A stretch of 64,000 bases of DNA from Maratus speciosus (GCA_963932465.1 OZ010790.1:345117087-345181086), one strand, 5' to 3'. Counted from the first letter of the stretch, positions 1-9,951 are shown. Notes: a model not told the origin generated them from the sequence alone. Program-made: numbers and translations.

Positions 1-340
1 CAGAAATCACATTAATGAAAACAAAGCATACTTTTTCATTATTTAATGAAAAAATTTATAAATGCATCATTTGAAAAATTTATTTTTTTTCCTTAATACT
101 AAAAAATAACATTGAAGTAACAGCATGTTTAAGTTATCTAAGTCTAATTTGGATAATTTATAAACAAATCTCAGTTTAAACCCTTTAAAAAAAATTCGCG
201 AACGCACGTCAGTTTGCGCCTTATGTGAAAAATAAATTATAAGGTAAAAAAAAAAATGATTTTTAAAGTTAAACTAGATGGAAACCGTCAAAACTTGACG
301 GCAAACAACTTTATAGTAACATATTAAAAAAAAAGGGGGG

Positions 341-637
341 GGTACTACTTGGTTATCCTGTCGACCAAAAATCTATCGCCAAACTATAAGATTAACTGCC
401 AATAATGGTTTATCATAAATGTCGCATTCGCTTGACTTTAAGCAAGTTACACGTGATTACGTCATCAAGTGATTTTTATTTCGACGTTTTATTTGTATTT
501 TTATTAACACTAGAACGGCGGGAAATTTTACTCAAGTTTTATAAAAATATTTCACATCAGAATTTTTACTTAAAACTGTTTAACACATTTATTTAAGTTG
601 TTTTTGTGCAGCTTATATTAATCTTATATTATAAAAG

Positions 638-676
<39 letters not shown>

Positions 677-866
677 TTCGAATCGAGATGTATTCATTCG
701 GCAAGGGTCAAAATGACCCCTCGCCGCCGTTCTAGTGTTTTAATGTTATACCAATTTATTTGTTCTTTCGTTATTTATAATAAAAGTTGTGTCAATTTGT
801 GTAATTTGGCGAGTGGTTTGGCGATTTATATAACTTGGCGAAATTGGCCGACGGGATAACTACCCA
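341..866. mobile_element. MITE (GTTATCCCGTCGACC family), long copy carrying a nested element
   Basis: The left end reads GGTACTACTTGGTTATCC followed by TGTCGACC. The right end is its inverted relative, GGCCGACGGGATAACTACC. Better-preserved copies of the family lie at 50972-51225 (8-bp target duplication), 52638-52799 (fragment) and inside both minus-strand Helitron copies near 15.33 and 45.18 kb. This copy is longer because another element sits at 508-739. It has no coding capacity and was presumably moved by a transposase encoded elsewhere. Confidence 0.65.
504..743. mobile_element. TTAA-flanked piggyBac-type MITE nested in the 341-866 MITE
   Basis: The termini CACTAGAACGGCGGG (508) and its complement CCGCCGTTCTAGTG (to 737) are inverted repeats flanked by TTAA at 504-507 and 740-743. 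The right side has two extra T bases between TIR and TTAA. TTAA duplication is the hallmark of the piggyBac superfamily. Related host copies at about 15.44, 45.32 and 51.12 kb have a single uninterrupted TTAA at this position, so they act as empty sites. An A-run of about 30 (639-670) lies inside. Confidence 0.65.
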
Positions 867-1148
867 AAAAAACTTTATGAAAACTTTAAAATGTTAGAAA
901 TTTTTAGAGAATAATTCTTAGGAAAAATTCAAAAAAGTAAGAGTTGTTCTAAATAGGATCATAAAAATGTAAATTTGCTAAAATCATGATCAGTTCGGTA
1001 AGTGGAAAAACAAATATGCCCCCAAGTCAGGCAGTGACAATCATGCATGACTTTTTTTTTAGCATAGTGTTGGTAAATGAAATCTATATACCTACTATAT
1101 ATTACGCTATTATACGTGGCACGGAAATCGCGATTATTTGTTAATTGT

Positions 1149-1313
1149 TTAACACGTTCAATGCCAAGTCTGTTTTGTCTGTCTTTCCGTTTGGGCCACG
1201 AAATAAGAGTAACGTTACACAATCTATCAGTTTCAGCCACCGATGACTGACACGGCCTAAACAGAAAGTTTAGTGTCAGTCACCGGTGACTAACATGACA
1301 CTCAATGTGTTAA
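1149..1313. mobile_element. Small TTAA-flanked TIR element (piggyBac-type MITE)
   Basis: TTAACACGTTCAATG at 1149 is matched in inverse orientation by CTCAATGTGTTAA ending at 1313, so TTAA borders both sides. The internal palindrome around CACCGGTGAC (1280-1290) is part of the right half. The element is about 160 bp and noncoding. It is assigned to the piggyBac type only on the TTAA target and the imperfect TIR. Confidence 0.45.
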
Positions 1314-1395
1314 TGGTAACGTCCGAATGCCTTGATGAAACGCACCTCATTGGTTATTGAACAGCATTTAATGCATCCTCATCCCTATAAGGGAG

Positions 1396-1870
1396 TTACC
1401 ATAGGAGGACCCTGTTCTGTCGCCAAATGCCGCCACTTGGCGATATATCACAAAATTAGTCACCAAACGTGACGCCAGCTTGGCGATATCTCTAATATTT
1501 CGCCAAATTCCCATAGACTTCCATTGTAAACCAATAGGGTTTACTTGCTTACAGAAAATCAACAAATTGAGATATTTTGATGCAACAAAAACTAATATTA
1601 GCTTAAGGAATTATATTAATTGTCTTTAAGGGAGTCCAAATAAATTAAATTATCAATAAAAGTAACGGGATACAATGCTTAGCACGCTTTCACAAACATA
1701 AATTTTAAGGGAGACCAAACTGGTCGCCAAAGGCGGCTAGTTTTAAAAGAAAATAACAGTAAATAAACAATTTATTAATAAATAAACAATAATAGCCGGG
1801 TTACCATATCAGGCAAAATAAAGCTATTTTGGCGCCAATTGGGTATCCTGGTGCGTATACAGATAAAAGA
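1396..1870. repeat. Degenerate TTGGCG/CGCCAA-motif repeat fragments
   Basis: Several TTGGCGA and TCGCCAA motifs occur at 1420-1510. A block at 1740-1862 (run of aaataaacaatttatt, then GGTTACCATATCAGGCAAAATAA, then CCTGGTGCGTATA) matches the right half of the 342-bp element at 7585-7926. I read this as a truncated member of that MITE family plus a second related piece. I found no clear ends or target duplication. Confidence 0.35.
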
Positions 1871-2012
1871 TAAGTACAACATGAAACATTCTAAGTGAAG
1901 ATAATTTATTTTTCAACAAATTTTATAAATTTTTAATCAGTTTTTAAGTAGAAAAAATTTAATAATAAGACAATAAGCAGAAGAGTAGCTGAGAGAGTTC
2001 TTCCTCTTACAA

Positions 2013-2131
2013 TTAATGAAGTTTCACGCATCCCATTTTATCAACCACATCCCAGTACTGAAGACGATTCTTCTTACACATAAGATGGATCAGATCTTTG
2101 TACTCACTGAAATTCACTAGCACTTTTTTTG
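2013..2131 (-). CDS. Putative host-gene last exon (product unknown)
   Basis: On the minus strand a textbook acceptor (pyrimidine-rich stretch ending ACATTGCAG) opens onto a 119-bp frame that starts in phase 2 and ends at TAA. It encodes about 38 residues ending in DKMGCVKLH, with balanced composition unlike the surrounding AT-rich DNA. The preceding minus-strand sequence has a perfect donor (ATG|GTAAGT, exon end at 2199) 67 bp upstream, and its open frame joins in phase: one leftover G plus CA makes a codon. I do not recognise the protein. A transposon-derived exon is possible, but splice signals, phase and codon content agree with a real small 3' end of a gene. Confidence 0.45.
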
Positions 2132-2198
2132 CTGCAATGTAAATAAATAAGAACAACATAACATTAATTCAACCTAAAGATTCTTTTACTTTACTTAC

Positions 2199-2244
2199 CA
2201 TATATTGTAATGAAACTATAATACTTATTAGTATATAATTCTTG
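2199..2244 (-). CDS. Putative penultimate exon paired with 2013-2131
   Basis: The minus-strand frame is open for about 15 residues (ending in SFITIY) and runs into a consensus donor ATG|GTAAGT. The last base is in the right phase for the exon at 2131. The intervening intron (2132-2198) is 67 bp with GT..AG ends, a size common in insects. The 5' boundary is uncertain: an in-frame stop lies just upstream, and the nearest acceptor candidate (TTTTTGACAAG) is weak, so this exon may begin a few bases inside the interval. Confidence 0.35.
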
Positions 2245-2611
2245 TCAAAAATGACGGAAAGTGAATGATAAATCTTCAAAACATTAGTCAAAAAAAAATA
2301 ATAATGAAAAAAATAATGCCTCATGCATTTTAGTAATCAAAAAATATTATATTTTGATTTTTTATGATTAGAACAAATAAATTATGTAAACTACAATTTA
2401 GTCACCAGCGCTTAAACGCGTCATTTCCAGCTACACATTCTATGACGAAAATGCTTGTTTAGGTTCCTTCTACATTAAAAATTTGTTGTTTAGCGCTACT
2501 TTTTGTTTCGCAACAAACTATGTTAAAATTTATAATTTTATCTGCAAGATAATTAAAATAAGTAAAGATCGCGTAGCTGTGCTACTCTGTGTAAATCAAA
2601 CGGGATAAGAA

Positions 2612-3505
2612 AAGCTTCAACCTCTTCTCATTGGCAAAAGCAAACAGCCTAGGTGTCTAAAAAATGTAAAAAATTATCCTGATGCATATGATTACTCAAA
2701 GAATGGTTGGATGACGAAACATATTTTTGCAAGTTGGCTGACAAAATTAGACCTAAACATGAAAAAGCAAAATAGAAAATCTGTCCTGTTTATGGATAAA
2801 ATTGGCAGTCGCAAAACAGAGAACTCAATTCCACTGAATAACGTCAGAGTAGAATTTTTGATTGCGAATATGACGGCTAAAATACAACCTCTTGATCAAG
2901 GAGATAAGATCATTCAAGGCGTTATATAGAAGGGAGATTATAAATGAACTTCTCCATATTTTGGACTTGGAAACAGAGAACTGTAATTAAACATTTTCCA
3001 GTCTTTCAAAACAAATTAACCTTTTGACTGTTATGCATTTCTGCAACAAAGCTTGGAATAATATTCCTGTTAGTGTAATTAAAACAGTTTTAAAAAAGCG
3101 AAATTTTTAAAGCTTAAATCTGATGAAGATGATTGTTGGGACACAGAAACTGAAATTTATGATCTTCAGTAATTTCAAGAAGAGCTCGATAAACTCCAAA
3201 TTACAGTTGAGGAAATTTCGGAATTTATAGAATTAGAAGAAAATGAGGCTACAGAAACTGATGAGGTGTCAGAATCATCTGCTTGCACAGAAGAAGATGA
3301 AAATAATGAAGTTGTAATAGATCCTCCCCCATCCTTGAGTGAAGTTCATAAATCATTATCAATTATACGAAGACATTTTGAAGCTCGAGGTGGAGATTAT
3401 AAAATATTATATGGTTTGGAAAAAGAACTGCAGAAATGTGCGCAAAAAACATTAAATAAACAATCAATTGTATTGGATTTTTTCAAAAAAATTGTAATGA
3501 GGTAA
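2612..3505 (+). pseudogene. Tigger/pogo-like transposase relic (Tc1/mariner superfamily, DDE_1 type)
   Basis: In-frame similarity starts with LLIGKSKQPRCLKN at about 2624. It continues through a WMTKHIFASWLTKL segment, then VLFMDK, which stands where the family has the second catalytic Asp (usually LLLDNCSAH). Next comes VEFLIANMTAKIQPLDQG, the conserved (P)PNTTS-x-LQPLDQG box of pogo/jerky-type transposases. Frameshifts and stops follow, and the tail resumes at 3266-3505 as an acidic stretch and a helical end (SIIRRHFEARGGD). The N-terminal CENP-B-like HTH and first Asp are missing or unrecognisable. The enzyme would have cut and rejoined TIR-flanked DNA at TA targets; this copy is dead. The element's right end is probably at 4036. 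Confidence 0.7.
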
Positions 3506-3559
3506 CCGATAAAACCAAAATATTCATCATGTATTTTAAGTGAATGTGTATTATAATGC

Positions 3560-3767
3560 TTAACCCCTTGGGGACGAGCGACCGGTATTCGTGCCGCGTA
3601 AGGTGCTCAGAATCGGGGACTATTCTCACCAGTAAACTTTTATTGTAAATTTTGCCTTATTTAATCCAAGCACTTTCCCGATTTAATTAGGCAAAAATTT
3701 CTGTTTTAAAATACCGTTGATTAAATATTAAAAATTCTGTAAAAGATGCTCGTCCCCAAGGAGTCAA
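3560..3767. mobile_element. piggyBac-type MITE, TTAACCCCTTGGGGACGAGC termini
   Basis: The left end TTAACCCCTTGGGGACGAGC mirrors the right end GCTCGTCCCCAAGGAGTCAA. The right TTAA has changed to TCAA. The element sits in the 3' part of the decayed Tigger element. A related sequence (TTAACCCCTTGAGGGGCGG, with the same ATTCTCACC internal box) occurs inside the Helitron at about 15830. Confidence 0.5.
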
Positions 3768-3899
3768 TAGTATGAGAATTTTTATTTCATTTTGTAGTTC
3801 TCTTTTTTTTATTAAGAAAGTAACTTTTATATAATTAAAATAATTGTTTTTTTAACAGCTTTAGATTATTAGTTAGATTTTAAAATATTATTAACGATG

Positions 3900-4038
3900 T
3901 GGTAATGTAGAATAAATTTCACCACTTAATCGAATATACCCCGCTTAATCGAATAATATATGTTGGAACCACGCAAATTCGTTTAATCGAATAATATATG
4001 TTGGAACCACGCATATTCGTTTAAGCGGGTACGACTGT
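3900..4038. repeat. Right terminus of the Tigger-like element with 38-bp subterminal repeats
   Basis: TTAATCGAATAATATATG with the following GTTGGAACCACGC is repeated with a 38-bp period (3945, 3983). The block ends in AAGCGGGTACGACTG|TA at 4036, which resembles Tigger/pogo termini (CAGTCGTACCC... read inward) with a TA target. No matching left end was found upstream of 2612, so the element is 5' truncated or its left end is too decayed to see. Confidence 0.4.
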
Positions 4039-4099
4039 ACGTAATTTTATCTACATGTACAATTACTTAAAAGTATGCAATGTAAAAATTAATATAGTA

Positions 4100-4400
4100 A
4101 AATAACAGAAAATTTCTGGCAGCAAAAGTTCCCAGAAAAGTTCAGTATGTACCAGAAACATCTGTACATATAATTTTTTTCTGGATATACAAAAATGTCT
4201 GGTACATACAGAAACTTTCTGGCAACTTTTGGTGCCAGAATTTTTCTGTAGATACAGAAAACTTGAGTGCATACAGAATTTTTTGTTTGCACAAGAAACA
4301 TCTGTGCATACAGAATCTTTTTGTTTGTACAAGAAACATATGTACATACAGATATTTTCTGGCAACTTTTGCTGCCAGGATTTTTCGTAACTACAAGAAA
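4100..4400. repeat. Degenerate 37-38 bp tandem repeat
   Basis: Units built on GTGCATACAGAATcTTTTTG then TTTGcACAAGAAACATcT recur at about 4266, 4303 and 4341. More diverged units and TTTCTGGCAACTTTTG blocks lie on both sides. Open frames in three registers are a by-product of the repetition and are not called as genes. Confidence 0.5.
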
Positions 4401-4429
4401 AGCCTGTGGGCAGACACTGGATTAAATTT

Positions 4430-5515
4430 AACCAGTACTAAACAGATGTTTCCTTCCAATTGTTGCTAAGAAAAATTTAATAATTAAATATTAATTCTAA
4501 GGTAAGTCAATTGAAATCGGATTTCATTCATTAAATAAAATATCAGATTAAGTAAATTTTTTAGTATATATGTAATATAAGTATGATATAAAGATAAGAT
4601 CGTAGTTAATGAAAAAAGGAGTTTAATGATTCTAGATTATATTTTTACATATTAAATAGAAATTATATTTACAAGTACGGGAGGGTAGGGGGGTTTTCTG
4701 CAGCATACGCACTCACAGAATCGTCGGAGATCGGCCTCTGCTCTCGTCTAGAGCGATATATGCCTACCATCGGCCGCGTCAGAATGAAATCTGCTCCCGG
4801 TTGTTACTTGTTTCCAAGCGAAGAGAATGCAAAACTGCATATCAGCAAATTCGATAACATCTGCTGTTCTGCGGTTACAAGTTCTCATGGAAAAGTGCTG
4901 ACCATATCCTGTTGCTAGGAGTAGGGTTTTATGGGAATCTAAAACCACAACTCACATATATATATATATATAAAGCAAGAATTTGGAAAGTATGGACCAC
5001 ATTCAATATCGATTATAACAAATTTTGTTTTACAGTACATCATAATTTGAGATTTTATTGCTACAGCTATATATCTTTTTAAAAGAATAATTCCAAATTC
5101 ATTAAATATTTATGAGTATTGGCAATATATGTAACAGGATTAATAATTAAACCCCTTTTTAAACTTAACTAAAATGTTTAAAATTATATATTTCCCAACT
5201 AATTCATTAATTGAGAAAAATATTTTTTTTTTCTTTTTCAAATTATGATGTACTGTAAGCAAAGTTTGTTATAAGCGATACAGAATGTTATCCATACTTG
5301 CCAATTTCTTGCTTTTATTTATTAATTCTTCTTAGTGCTAGAAAATTTACTTAAAATCTGAGATTTTATTTAATAAATGAAATCTGATTTCAAATTGCTA
5401 CCCCAGAATTAATATTTAATTGTTAATTTTTTCTTCAAAATATATTTAAAAGCATCGAGGTCAAAAATATTAGTAACAATTAGAATGAAACATCTGTATA
5501 GTACTGGTTATTTCG
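4430..5515. mobile_element. Foldback element with outer ~140-170 bp arms, enclosing an inner TIR element
   Basis: The outer arms start AACCAGTACTAAACAGATG (about 4429) and end CATCTGTATAGTACTGGTT (about 5515). They share long stretches such as AATTAAATATTAATTCT and GATTTCATT...AAATAAAAT. Between them lie a locally GC-richer block (4680-4950, no recognised gene) and the inner element at 4972-5317. Confidence 0.5.
4972..5317. mobile_element. MITE with ~80-bp TIRs (AAAGCAAGAAWTTGG)
   Basis: The left end AAAGCAAGAATTTGG...GTATGGA...ACAGTACATCATAATTTGA is inverted at the right end, which finishes CCAATTTCTTGCTTT at 5317. It is noncoding. A short (TA)n run immediately precedes the left end, so the target duplication cannot be defined. 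Confidence 0.6.
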
Positions 5516-5770
5516 TAGCTTATAGTACAGTACAAGTACTACTACTAGAAGTACAACTGTATGTGCAGTAATACTTCTGTAGTTTTGTTAATTACTATAA
5601 TTTTAAAGCTCTATGCTCTTTTGCCACTAATTTTCTTTTTCAACCTAACATTTACTATTTTCTCACTTCAAAATTGTATGATCCAAGTATATTTGAGTAA
5701 AATCGAAAGTAAATTCACTATAATTTTAATTTCTGTATAAACATTTGTGTAACCGGTAAAAATAACAGAG

Positions 5771-7315
5771 TGGACCACGGCGACACGAATGACTACGTCA
5801 TCGAGTCACGAGACACCGCCCCCTGAATACTAGGTCTGAGCGCTCACACAAAAATGACACAAAAATGGCAGCTGCCGTAGGCGGATTTTTTTTAGCGTAG
5901 GTACGGTCCCTTAAATGTAGACACCAGTATTTTATAAAAGATTTCTCTACCTTATTTATTCTCAGAAAAATGAAGCGGAAAAAATTTCAAAAAATTATTG
6001 GTAGGAATATTTAAGGGACCGTATACACGCTGAAAAAAATCCGGCTTCGGCAGCCGCCAGTTTTGGTCCAGCGCTCAGGCCCAGTATTCAGGGGGCGGTG
6101 TACGAGATGAAATCATGATGCAGGACAAGATTATTAGGAGTAGATTAAACAATGACTGGTCTGCCTCGGCGTTTCTTGGTACGACATGAGCAGCAGCAGG
6201 CGCCAATTCGTCATTTTGGCGTCATTATCACGTCATCGAGTTACGAGATGAAATTGGTGCCAAATTAAAAGTAAAATAAAGTATTTTAAGAATATTTTGA
6301 TCTGCCTGCGAATATCCTGGTAAAAACCCGGCAGACTAAACTTTATGACAAAAAAGACGACATAATGTATAATTGAAACCCTATAAATATAATATTTTAC
6401 ATTGCATTGCATATATATTACATTTGCCATGGACTTTCAAGATGAATTAATGATTTTGGGAAAGCTTATTAACAGTACGTGAGAAAATGACTGATTCGGC
6501 ATAACTTGGTACAAAGTGAGAAGAACGTGGCATTAATTCCCTATTTTGAGAGTACTATTACGACATTGAGTTACGGCTAGAAATTTTCGCACTTTAAAGA
6601 TAACGATTACTATAATACGAATATTTCAATCTGCCTCGTCATATCTTGTTCGGAAATGATTAGAGCGGGGCACCAATTCTTAATTTTGGCTGTATTATTA
6701 CGTCACCTTGTTACAGCTTGAAAATTTGACACATTAAACGTACATATCAGTACAAGAATAATTCAGTCTGCCTCGCCATATTTTGGTACGAGACGAGTAG
6801 AGCGGGGCGCCAATTCTTAATTTTGGCGGTTTTAACACTTGTTTGAGTTATGACATGAAATCTTGATGCAAGAGAAGATTATTAAAGGTAGATTGGTAGG
6901 ATATTGGCGCTCCGTTCTTCTCGCTTTGTACCAAGTCATGCCGAATCAGTCATTTTCTCACTTACTGTTAAAATAAGGTTTCCCTAAACCATTAATTCAA
7001 AAATTGAAAGTCGATGGCGAAGTAATATATACGGCAATGTAATCTAAAATGTTATGTTTGTAGGGTTTCATTTGTACATTATGTCGTCTTTTTTGTTATA
7101 AAGTTTAGTCTACCGGGTGTTTCAACCAGGATATGCGCAGGCAGACCAAAATATTCTTAAAATACTTTATTTTATCTTTTTTTGGCACCAGTTTCATCCC
7201 GTAACTCGATGACGTGATAGTGATGCCAAAATGACGAGTTGGCGCCCTCTGCTGCTCATATTGTGCCGAGAAATGTTGAGGCAGTTCGATGACGTAGTCA
7301 TTTGTCGCGCCGACG
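5771..7315. mobile_element. Foldback element with ~130-145 bp internal subrepeats
   Basis: The ends match in inverse orientation (GGCGACACGAATGACTACG near 5779; CGTAGTCATTTGTCGCGCC to 7311). The inner arms 6135-6530 and 6890-7290 are long inverted repeats. The middle holds degenerate direct repeats, each with TCTGCCTCGnCATATYTTGG, then GAGTAGAGCGGGGCGCCAATTC and a tail TACGTCAyCgAGTTACGAGA, at about 6150, 6490, 6631 and 6768. There is no ORF of note. The first subrepeat is interrupted by the MITE at 5814-6100. Confidence 0.55.
5814..6100. mobile_element. MITE with CACCGCCCCCTGAATACT termini and 7-bp target duplication, copy 1
   Basis: The TIRs CACCGCCCCCTGAATACT / AGTATTCAGGGGGCGGTG are perfect complements, and inversion extends further through GAGCGCT. 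The flanks are CACGAGA (5807-5813) and TACGAGA (6101-6107). A paralogous subrepeat at 6235-6262 reads GAGTTACGAGATGAAAT without interruption, giving the pre-insertion state and confirming a 7-bp duplication. A second copy lies at 42331-42616. It is noncoding; the superfamily is not settled by 7 bp. Confidence 0.75.
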
Positions 7316-7584
7316 TTCGGTCGATAAAGCCTCCTTTTTTGATAGAGCCGACCGAAATAATCTAAATTACTTGCTTTTATACAAAGACAGAAGATTTAGC
7401 ATAACTTTTATCCACTACGACGTGCTAGAGTGTTTTGGGGGGCATTCGTGACAACTAGCACCAGGATTGTTTTGTTTAAACCTTGGTTTAACTGAATGTT
7501 TTTTTTTTTAACTATACTGGGTTTTTTTTTTTTTCGTATTGTTTTCAGTTATTTTACGCATTACTGGAAAATATAAAATCCAAG

Positions 7585-7926
7585 GGCACAGATGTCATAT
7601 AAGCATCACATTGGCTCGATTTTTTTCTGACGCCAATTTGGCGAAAACCTCGTTTTCGAATACCAGTTACATAAATATTTAAAAAAGAGAATAACAATAA
7701 ATAAAAAAAAAGTTTAATTAATAAGTATAGAACAAACAATTTATATAATTTAAAAAAAGAAAATGAAAGTAAATAAACAATTTATTAATAAGTAAACAAC
7801 AACATTCGGGTTAACATATCAAGCAAAATAACGACACTTTGGTGCCAGTTAAGTACCCTGGTGCGTATATGACATTAGCGTCAGAAAAAAAACGCGCCAA
7901 CGGGGTGTATATATGACATTTATGCC
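7585..7926. mobile_element. hAT-type MITE (GGMACAGATGTCATAT family), long form
   Basis: The termini GGCACAGATGTCATAT and (inverted) GGCATAAATGTCATATA carry the family's TTGGCGCG / TTTTTTTCTGACGCC subterminal boxes. The flanking octamers AATCCAAG (7577-7584) and ACTCCAAG (7927-7934) agree at 7 of 8 positions, which fits the 8-bp duplications of hAT elements. It is longer than the 53.8-54.9 kb copies because of an AT-rich centre. Confidence 0.6.
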
Positions 7927-8639
7927 ACTCCAAGATATGCAGAAGCTACAAGCAATGGCTTTACAAAAAGGAATTAATTTGTAAAGTAACAAACATCTTT
8001 AATTAATTCAACTTTTTTTAAGCTATAAATTTACATGACAGACTATTTTTTCTAAAATTAGCTGGAGAGAAAAAGCAAGTAATTAGTTTTAATTGCAGAA
8101 GAGAATAAATGAATTTAAATGTTAATTAAGAAATTTATTAAAATTTAAGCGATAAATGAGAAAAATAGTAATATTTTTATTTTTTTTTTTATTTTTTTTT
8201 TTTAGAGAAATAAGTTGATTTCTTATTCTTTTAATTTAGTGATGAATTAAGTAAATAACGGAAGAGAGTTAACGAATTTAAATATTAATTAACCAAATAA
8301 TTAAAATTTTAGTGATAATTTCGGAAAATAATTGAAAAAATGACGAAAATATGTAATATATAATCACTATTTTATGGATACTTTTTAATCCTTTTATTTT
8401 TAAAAATACTATATGGAATTTGTTTTCAGGTGCTTTAGATGCTTAACGTTAAAAATTTGCCCATTTTACTTAAAACGTATGAAGAAAATAGGAATGCCAT
8501 TGATAAACTTTTTCAAAAGCAAAAGAAATGTTGCAGATATGCTTGAACTGTTAAAGCCTATATTGCAATTGCCATAGATAACATCTAAAGTAATGTTTGC
8601 TTTAGCGCTATAGTACAGCAGTCAGAGTGAACTGCCTCA

Positions 8640-9378
8640 GCAAGAAAAAAAAAACGCATTAAATTTCGCAAAACAATATCCATGTAACTATATGCTTGCA
8701 TTGATAGTAAAATTTAGCACAAAATCACCTTTTGAAGAACAGAATACAATAAGGGAAATAACCCCATATGAGTGGTGGAAGAGTGAGCAAATTAAAATCA
8801 AAAACTTTAACAGCAAAGCTTTCAAAACCGAAGTTGAACAACTTAAAACAGCAAAAACCTCTGCAGCCAATATACCGGGAAACGGCAGTACGGATAATCA
8901 CATCATCGAGTTTACTGCTGAAATTCTAAAATTAGTTAAAACTCGATTCGCATATTAAAACGCAATCGGTCTACCAAGTCATGTCTTTGTGAAAAACAAG
9001 TGAAAAACCGATTTTAGCGGTTGACTCGTAGGTTTAGCATTGTGTTTTTCTGCACCCAAATACATGAAAACATAGACGACTGGGAGCAGGAAAGCACAAT
9101 GGCAAACCTACGAGTCAACCGCTAAAATCGGATTTGGGGGTATTTTCCAAGATATGATTTGACAGACTGATTGCGTTTTAATATGCCAATCAAGGCTTAA
9201 CTAATTCTAGAATTTCATCTGTAAACTCGATGAGGTGGTTGCCTGTGCTGCCGCCTCCCGGCCTACAAGTTTTGAAAGAATATTTTCTACATTTGGATTG
9301 GTACAGTCAAAAATACAAAATAAGTTAGAATTAGAAAAGGCTTCAAAACATGTCTTTTTATTTAAAGCTTTTAATTAA
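8640..9378 (+). pseudogene. hAT transposase C-terminal relic, split by a palindrome
   Basis: Upstream part (about 8650-8874): ALNFAKQYPCNYML...KSPFEEQ...ITPYEWWKS, the usual helical stretch and WW motif that precede the hAT dimerisation region. Downstream part (about 9207-9378, ending at TAA): ACAAASRPTSFERIFSTFG followed by KIQNKLELEKASKHVFLFKA, the classic hAT C-terminal dimerisation signature (sERiFSt-G...KxRNrLxxEKAxKLvf). A palindromic insertion (8875-9261) separates them, and the right-arm edge overlaps coding sequence. The catalytic Asp-containing N-terminal part is not recognisable. This is clearly dead, and is the only coding hAT trace found here for the many hAT-type MITEs in the window. 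Confidence 0.7.
8875..9261. mobile_element. Palindromic (foldback-type) insertion in the hAT relic
   Basis: The left arm CCGGGAAACGGCAGTACGG...CATCGAGTTTAC...CATATTAAAACGCAATCGG is inverted on the right, ending CTGCCGCCTCCCGG. The inner arms share CCGATTTTAGCGGTTGACTC. Arms are about 170 bp each around a spacer of about 40 bp. No target duplication could be assigned. Confidence 0.55.
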
Positions 9379-9874
9379 AATTAAATACATGGAGTTGCTT
9401 TTATAAAGAAATTGTTTTCCTAAATATATTTAACCAGGAAAAATAAAAGTTTGTATTGAAAAAAATAATGATTTTTTTAAGCCTATGTCTCAATTTGTAT
9501 AAGTGTTACACTCATTGATAAATCAGTGTAATACAAGTGAAGAATGTCTACCATACATGAGAGAACTGGTGGATATCCTGCTGCCTCACACACTTTTACT
9601 CAAACAAAAAAAAAGTAAGATGACATTAAAAATAGTTACTATGATAAATTACTATGTATTTACAATAACATCGATTTCCTAATTTCATTGAACAACTGGA
9701 CAAATCGTACTTCTACACAGTATTAGAGCCTGTTCCATAATGGAAAAATTTTACCATAACGGAAATATAGAACTTAAAGGAAAGTATGACCAGTTTCGCT
9801 GGTTAAATTCATGCCAGAGCCCAAAAGATAAAATGAAAAAAGACAACATCATTAAGTAAATTTATAGTACTTAC

Positions 9875-9951
9875 TCCATGTAGTCTGTATTCCTTTCTGC
9901 ACTTGTTTATCAGAAAAGGTGATGCTGTAACAATAATTCTCTTACTAAAGA
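9875..9951 (-). CDS. Putative internal exon of an unidentified host gene
   Basis: Minus strand: a long pyrimidine tract (CTCCCC...CCCCCCATACCTTTTCAG) ends at 9952. The next 77 bp are open in one frame (FSKRIIVTASPFLINKCRKE, then YRLHG), followed by a consensus donor GGA|GTAAGT at 9874. Strong signals on both sides at a plausible exon length are unlikely by chance in this AT-rich setting. The phase does not fit directly onto the exon at 2199-2244, so a shared gene cannot be claimed. The family is not recognised. Confidence 0.35.

Noticed and set aside
4748..4948. 66-codon minus-strand ORF in the GC-richer block
   Set aside because: No motif, and it lies inside a foldback element. Better described as unexplained insert sequence.
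9487..9610. Plus-strand exon (…YMRELVDILLPH…) ending at GTAAGATG
   Set aside because: The opposite strand is equally open here and has a good acceptor tract. The next plus-strand frame (9723-9857) does not join in phase, so strand and reality are undecided.
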